Source: Hemibagrus wyckioides (taxonomy: Eukaryota; Chordata; Actinopteri; Siluriformes; Bagridae). Taken from it: 64,000 nucleotides of DNA. Where the stretch lies: NCBI RefSeq assembly GCF_019097595.1, contig NC_080734.1, forward strand, positions 6,478,892 to 6,542,891, written 5' to 3'. A program made the translations under genes and the position numbers. Positions 58,798-64,000 of the stretch are shown here, one piece after another. The notes below the pieces were generated by a model that was given only the letters and a program-made list of their open reading frames with translations, was not told the origin of the DNA and did no database searches. The stretch's first letter is position 1; each line of letters starts with the position of its first letter.

Positions 58798-60797
58798 AAG
58801 TTTTTCCATTGAAACGTGTTTTTCATTTGCTTGCTCTGCAGAAAGTTAGTCATGAAATTGCTTGTGCTGACATGGTCTTTCAGCCACACACACTCCAAAC
58901 ATCTTTACCCGTCTTCTAAAACACGTCCTCGCTATCCCCTCTGTTAAAATAAAAAAAAGAAGAAGCCGGGGCTAGTAGGTTAGTTGCAGTCATAGAAAAT
59001 AATAATAATAAAAGAAAACAACAACATTTGACAAGCAAAACAGGCCTTAACGCCCGGCTTTATGGCAGGAAAACATTTTTGTTATTAAACCTACTGGTCT
59101 CTTGTAGTTAAATCTCGAGCAGCTAAACAAACATTTTAATTGCTCCTCTGAGCTTGTTAAAAGACACCAAATATGGAACAAAAACATGAGCCAGGTTTGA
59201 AAGTCTGGCTTCGGCCTTGACGGTTGGTAAACTGTAAACAACTTTTCCTCTTAGATTTCCTCTGCCATTGCTCATACTCTTAGCACGGGGTAAAGTTATT
59301 TTATTTCCTAAAACAGAGTGACCAGAGGACATAAAAATGCTTGTAGGGAAATGATGTGAAAGCTATCCGATAGCTATATAAAAGAGGTGCAATTAAATGA
59401 ACACACACACACACTTGCATCATTGCAGTTGCAGTGGGTCGGACCACGTGGCTAAAGCAGCCACACTCGCACCACATGCTTTCACACACCCATGTCACAC
59501 ACGTCAGCACTGCCTCACTATTGGACCAGCAGAAAATAAACACACACTGCCATGTCATGGGGTGTGTGTCTGTGACAAGACTGCAGACGTCCTAGACTCA
59601 AAATACATGAAGCTTAAAATCCAGCATGTCATATTCTGCTATTATATTACGTTTAGCTGACTTTAGATGATATATAAGACCCAGCACACTGATTTTAATT
59701 TTCTAACCAACTCTGACTCATGCCCATGATAACATCTGATGACGAATGGATAACCTTCATGGAGACGAATGCAGGTTAACACCAAAGCAGGAGATTTTTT
59801 AATAAACTGGCAACCCATCCAAAACAATGGACAAACTTTGTAATCTGAAAAGCCATAAAGCTGGCTGTAAAAAAAAAGTGTGTGTGTTGGGGGGTATCTG
59901 AGCCAAAGGGTAAAACAGGGCAGTTATGTGGACTTAGGAAAGAACCCTACAAATGATCTGTATATACAGAGACTAATGGAAACTGTTTGTAATACAAAAG
60001 TGGGAGAATTTTAGCAATGATGCCTAAAAGAGACAGACAAAGTGGGTGTGGATGCTGATGGGGAATTCTGGGAGTTGCAGTTCTATATGGGATGATGGAA
60101 ATTTTCCTATTTCTCAGCGTAGAGCGTTCATGAAATATCCGCTGTTTAGTCAGGAAAAATAGATGCCTAAACACAGACAGTGCTCGGTTGCCTTTCTGTA
60201 CATAAAAAAATGCTATGAAACATGTTTTACTTTATTTATTTTAAAAGTGGACAAAGGAATGCTTAAATTACAGTTAAGCTCTAAAAAAGGGTAAAAATTA
60301 ATGAACCTACATGACCCATTAACCTTATGAACTCATAGAAAAAGGAGAAAAAAATCAGCTGTAAAAAAGTATTTCTTCGCTGCATTTCACACACTGCTCA
60401 CTTACACTATGCTATTTTTTACTAACTAGAGGTATAAGCTGGAATAAGCTACTTTTTTTCTTTTCAGCTGAATAAGTGCATCATTTGGGTACGTCTTCTT
60501 TTATGTCTTGGAATTTCCAGTGAAACAGCACAGAATAGTGCATGAATATGTGATCTGGGAGGCTCCTATTCTTTTCTTTCTTTTTTTTTTTTTTTTTAAA
60601 TCAGAATTCTTGAGAAATTCCGACTGAGAGTGGGAAGTCTGAGATAGAGAGCTGGGGGTCAGAACCTTTCCAGTTGTCACTTCATCATATTAACTGATGT
60701 CATAGTCCTTCCTGCTTTCCTATAAATATTTTAGATTTTAAGGAAGAAATCTGATGTAGACCTCTAGATTAACAAGCTGGCTGATTAACATTATACC
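58797..60797. other. No gene recognised
   Basis: Intergenic sequence with small A-rich and T-rich runs. No supported feature. Confidence 0.35.
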
Positions 60798-60877
<80 letters not shown>

Positions 60878-60915
60878 GTTGTTGTTGTTGTTGTTGTTGT
60901 TGTTATTATTATTAA
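60798..60915. repeat. (AAT)n-(ATT)n-(GTT)n compound microsatellite
   Basis: An AAT run turns directly into an ATT run, which makes a long perfect inverted repeat able to form a hairpin. Eight or so GTT units follow. Confidence 0.92.
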
Positions 60916-62660
60916 TAAAGTAAAATAGAGACCAAAGAAATATATCTCATAATCAATGTTGTTGATTAATTAAAAATTATAGAAGAAGTCTTCAAAGTCA
61001 ACACTTTGTAAGAGTCAGAAAAGTTTACATCATGTAACTCTCATTAGATGGAATGTACTTATAAATGGATAAAAAAAAGTAATAAAAAAATTTCTGTGGT
61101 TTAAAAAGAATAAAACACGTTTTTTAAAGGAAAATAAGCCACTTTGCATCATCACACCAGTGTAAGTGTGTCTAAGCGTTTCTCCTTCCTTAGCTAGGCT
61201 TCATAAGTTGCAGCGTTGTCATGGTTACGGTTTGCTCCACTATGTTTTTCAGACGCAGGCATCAGTGTGAACATAGTCTACATTGGCTGCAATAGTGCTT
61301 TTACAGTAATTTCATTTAATTACTCATGCTTATTTCCTGTTGATGTATCAACCAGTGTGGTATGTTGTAAGCTGATGTTGGATGGACAACAAGTTATTCT
61401 CCACTGACAGAACCATAATCGAATTAGGTTTTCTCAGTGTATTGCTTTGATTGATCTATCTAATTAATTGAATTTCTCGTTTCTTTCTCGTGCACACAAT
61501 AAGAGCATCTAACGTGTTGTTTCCCAACCCGTAGTTACATAATCTGGCGAATTTCACCAAAAAAAAAACTAATCAAATTATCACATAGTCCATATCCACT
61601 ACCCACAGAGTGTGACGCATTGTTTTTCAAACTTAACAGCCCACAGTTTGTTTGTTTTTTTTATTATTATGTGTTCTTGGCTCTCTTTTTTTTCTCTTGA
61701 AAAATGTTCTTGTTTTGCGGTATTATCAATTAAGAGATGATTTTCTAATGATAAGGAGGATGTGGCAAATATATAACAGGGTTGAAACCCAGGGCTAACG
61801 TCTCTGCTTAAGTGTTTTCTCAGTGATAAAGTGCGATGAGGTCAGATAGGAGTGTCTGCTTGGTGACTTAATGCCTGTAGGAATCGTCTTATCGTGTTTA
61901 TACAGATATATTACAGTTATCATGAATGGCTGGTAATGCTTGTGACTTACTGCAGAATTCCACTCACTTGCCTGTTACAACATACGGAAAGGATGAGCTG
62001 ACTCTCAAATATCAGTGGAAAGAAAAAGAAAAGCTGACACCTGTTTGTCAGGCCACATGTCGACTTCCAAAAACCGTTAATTGTTGATCTATGGAAGAGA
62101 GACACCTTCTCGCTTTCTGTATCACTTTACTGTCTTATTCCTCAGGGAACAACAACAACAACAAGGGCTGTGGAAACAAATATGGATCACCTACGAAGAG
62201 GATAAGGCTGAAAGAGAGGATGAGAAAATATTTCTCTTACTTTCAACACCCTGAGAAACGACGGTATTTGTGTAAGTCACTTGTGCAATAACGTTACACA
62301 TACTGTACAATCCTTTTTCTAGATGTAGCACACTAGTTAGGGAACGTCAGAAAACTGGACAATATTTACTATATACTGCATGTTTGGCCGTTTAAATTGA
62401 TTTACAATAACATAGTGGTGATTATCTAGTATTGTATGTTCAAAAAGCCACACAGTGCACTGCTTTCAGTAGGGATGGTGTCCAAAAAGGTGTTGCAGCA
62501 ATGGTAGGAAATACTTATATCGATTTAAGCTCCATTTCAAACACCCACATTTCACTTACTCATAATAATAATTTTAAATATATATATATATATATATTTG
62601 TTCATGTATATACATGTATATATTTGTTCATGTATGTACATATATATATACACATGTTCA
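60916..62660. other. No gene recognised
   Basis: Intergenic. A (TA)n lies at about 62579-62597. No coding feature is supported. Confidence 0.35.
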
Positions 62661-62935
62661 GTGTGTGTGTGTGTGTGTGTGTGGAGTTCTCCCATGTTCT
62701 TCCTTTACTTTAAAGGTTCCCTCAGGGTTCTCCAGTTTCCTCCTCCAGTCCAAAGACCTGCATTGTAGGCTGATTGGCATCTCAGAATTGTTCGTAGTGT
62801 GTGAACAGGTGTGTGATTGTAGCCTGTGATGAGTTGGCACCCACTGGGATAGACTCCAGGCTCCAAGTGACCCTGTGTAGGATAAGTAGTACATAAAATG
62901 GATGGATGGATGGATGGATTTCGGATGGATGGATA
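62661..62935 (+). mobile_element. (GT)n, SINE body and (GGAT)n tail
   Basis: A GT run at 62661-62682 leads into a plus-strand SINE body ('ttctccagtttcctcctcca', 'gtccaaagacctgcattgta', 'ggctgattgg', 'gatgagttggcacccactgg', 'ctccaggctccaagtgaccc', 'ataaaatggatgg'). It ends in a GGAT run. The head is missing. Confidence 0.75.
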
Positions 62936-64000
62936 GATGGATGAGCATGACCTTTCTGGACTTCCATAGCTGTGGTTTAATGAAAATAAAACAAATACTT
63001 GTATAAACAGTGACTCTGCTTTGTGTCAGGTCGCATCAGTTATTTTTTTTCTTAATAACAGCATGTCCCAAAGTGCTTTATTATTTTCTTGCTTAATGAA
63101 TTTTTTCTGGATTGCATCATGCACTCGGGTGAGTATTTATAAGAAGGCATAAGAATAACCCTTTCTTTAAAAATATACTCTATAATATAAAATAACAAAG
63201 CACAATTACTTAAGTACTTTCCACCTCTGGAGAGAATTAGATGGATTTGGATGGAGAAAAGCTGATCGCTGCATTCTCTTCTTTGGTTTGCTTTGAGGTT
63301 CTTTTTTTTTCTCTGAGGCTTTGGCTCGATGATTTGACCAGTAATGTCCGCCTCTTAATCCTTCTGGTTCCTTTCACAGGAAGATCAACTACACCACATC
63401 AGCAATGCTATTTTCAGTGTTTGTATCGGTTCACCATAATTTCATCTTATAATACAGTGGACTGTGCAAAGCCCCATTTTTCACATTTAAGTCCCATGTG
63501 CTTTGAATTTGCCTTCTTTAAGAGGCCAGGACGTTTTATTGTCACTGAATGATTCAGTTGTGCTCAAATGCAAGCAGCTAAAGAGAACATCCTTTCATCA
63601 ACTTGCTGTAAGGATATTCTTACTGCTGTGATTGATGGTGACAATTCAAGTAAGAGGTTCATGGAGGGTACGAACGTTAATGGAGGAAACAACATTGTTA
63701 AGCAAGATCAGTAATTTAGATCTCCGGGCGCACCATTATTGGCTGCTGTGCCAGTAATGTGTTGGGGGAGAGAGTACAGGAAAGGCACAGTGAAAAGCAA
63801 ATGCATATTTTTCTTGGCAATGGTAGAAATACTAACTAGTAAAATTATGTATGGTGCCTTACAATGATTGTCAGTCTACCGTGACATTAGTGCCACTTAC
63901 ACCAACGTTTCTGCCATTACCATTACCAATGGCAACCGTACAAACATGTCTTAAATATACAAAGTGTCTAAGAATATTTTTCAACTTTAGTAACTTTCTT
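62936..64000. other. No gene recognised
   Basis: The last kilobase shows no convincing exon or repeat. 63590-63790 is repeat-free. Confidence 0.35.

Noticed and set aside
63241..63552. 103-codon open frame near the window end
   Set aside because: It has no recognisable domain or coding bias, and its length is within chance for AT-rich DNA.
1..64000. CRISPR array, operon, phage or bacterial defence system
   Set aside because: The window is vertebrate DNA with introns, SINEs and connexins. The 72-bp array has no spacers between repeats.

Overview
The window is nuclear DNA of a ray-finned fish. The evidence is a teleost-type connexin cluster, single-exon connexin coding regions behind spliced 5' leaders, and very many fish-typical repeats: Tc1-like transposons with DD34E transposase remnants, tRNA-derived SINEs, LINE 3' tails, a probable solo LTR and long microsatellites. 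The repeats would suit an otophysan such as a catfish, but I cannot prove the species from this sequence.

The genes are all on the + strand in the first 26 kb. Two intact Cx32.2-like connexins lie at 5461-6279 (272 aa) and 10373-11104 (243 aa). Cx43/gja1 lies at 23176-24318 (380 aa), with a recognisable TATA box, non-coding exon 1, intron and long 3' UTR. All three keep the six extracellular cysteines needed for hemichannel docking. Between the second connexin and gja1 I found the fossil 3' end of a third Cx32.2-like connexin (about 19854-20062). A Tc1-like element sits directly against it within the fourth membrane segment. The sequence after the fossil is collinear with the sequence after the first connexin (6280-7560 against 20050-21600), so a connexin-plus-flank unit was duplicated, and the copy next to gja1 decayed.

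Repeats fill the rest of the cluster. 1-2400 holds SINE and Tc1 scraps. 7700-8772 is a deleted Tc1 element with a retroposon tail nested in it. 11.9-12.8 kb is a minus-strand LINE endonuclease fragment. 13.8-16.6 kb is an unassigned minus-strand zone of tandemly repeated exon-like units. 16.99-19.85 kb holds two adjacent Tc1-like elements with broken transposase genes.

From about 26 kb to 64 kb I recognise no coding exon. This gene-poor flank holds SINEs, LINE tails, a solo LTR (44498-44941), a triplet-repeat tract with roughly 96-bp higher-order periodicity (40118-40946), and a striking 27-copy, 72-bp minisatellite (50598-52542) whose unit is a multiple of three and carries an internal inverted repeat.

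The three connexins are expected to form gap-junction channels in the plasma membrane. The window shows no other pathway, and I found no new multi-gene system. The most noteworthy items are the connexin fossil and segmental duplication, the altered regulatory tail of Cx43, the 72-bp array and the duplicated exon-like units on the minus strand.
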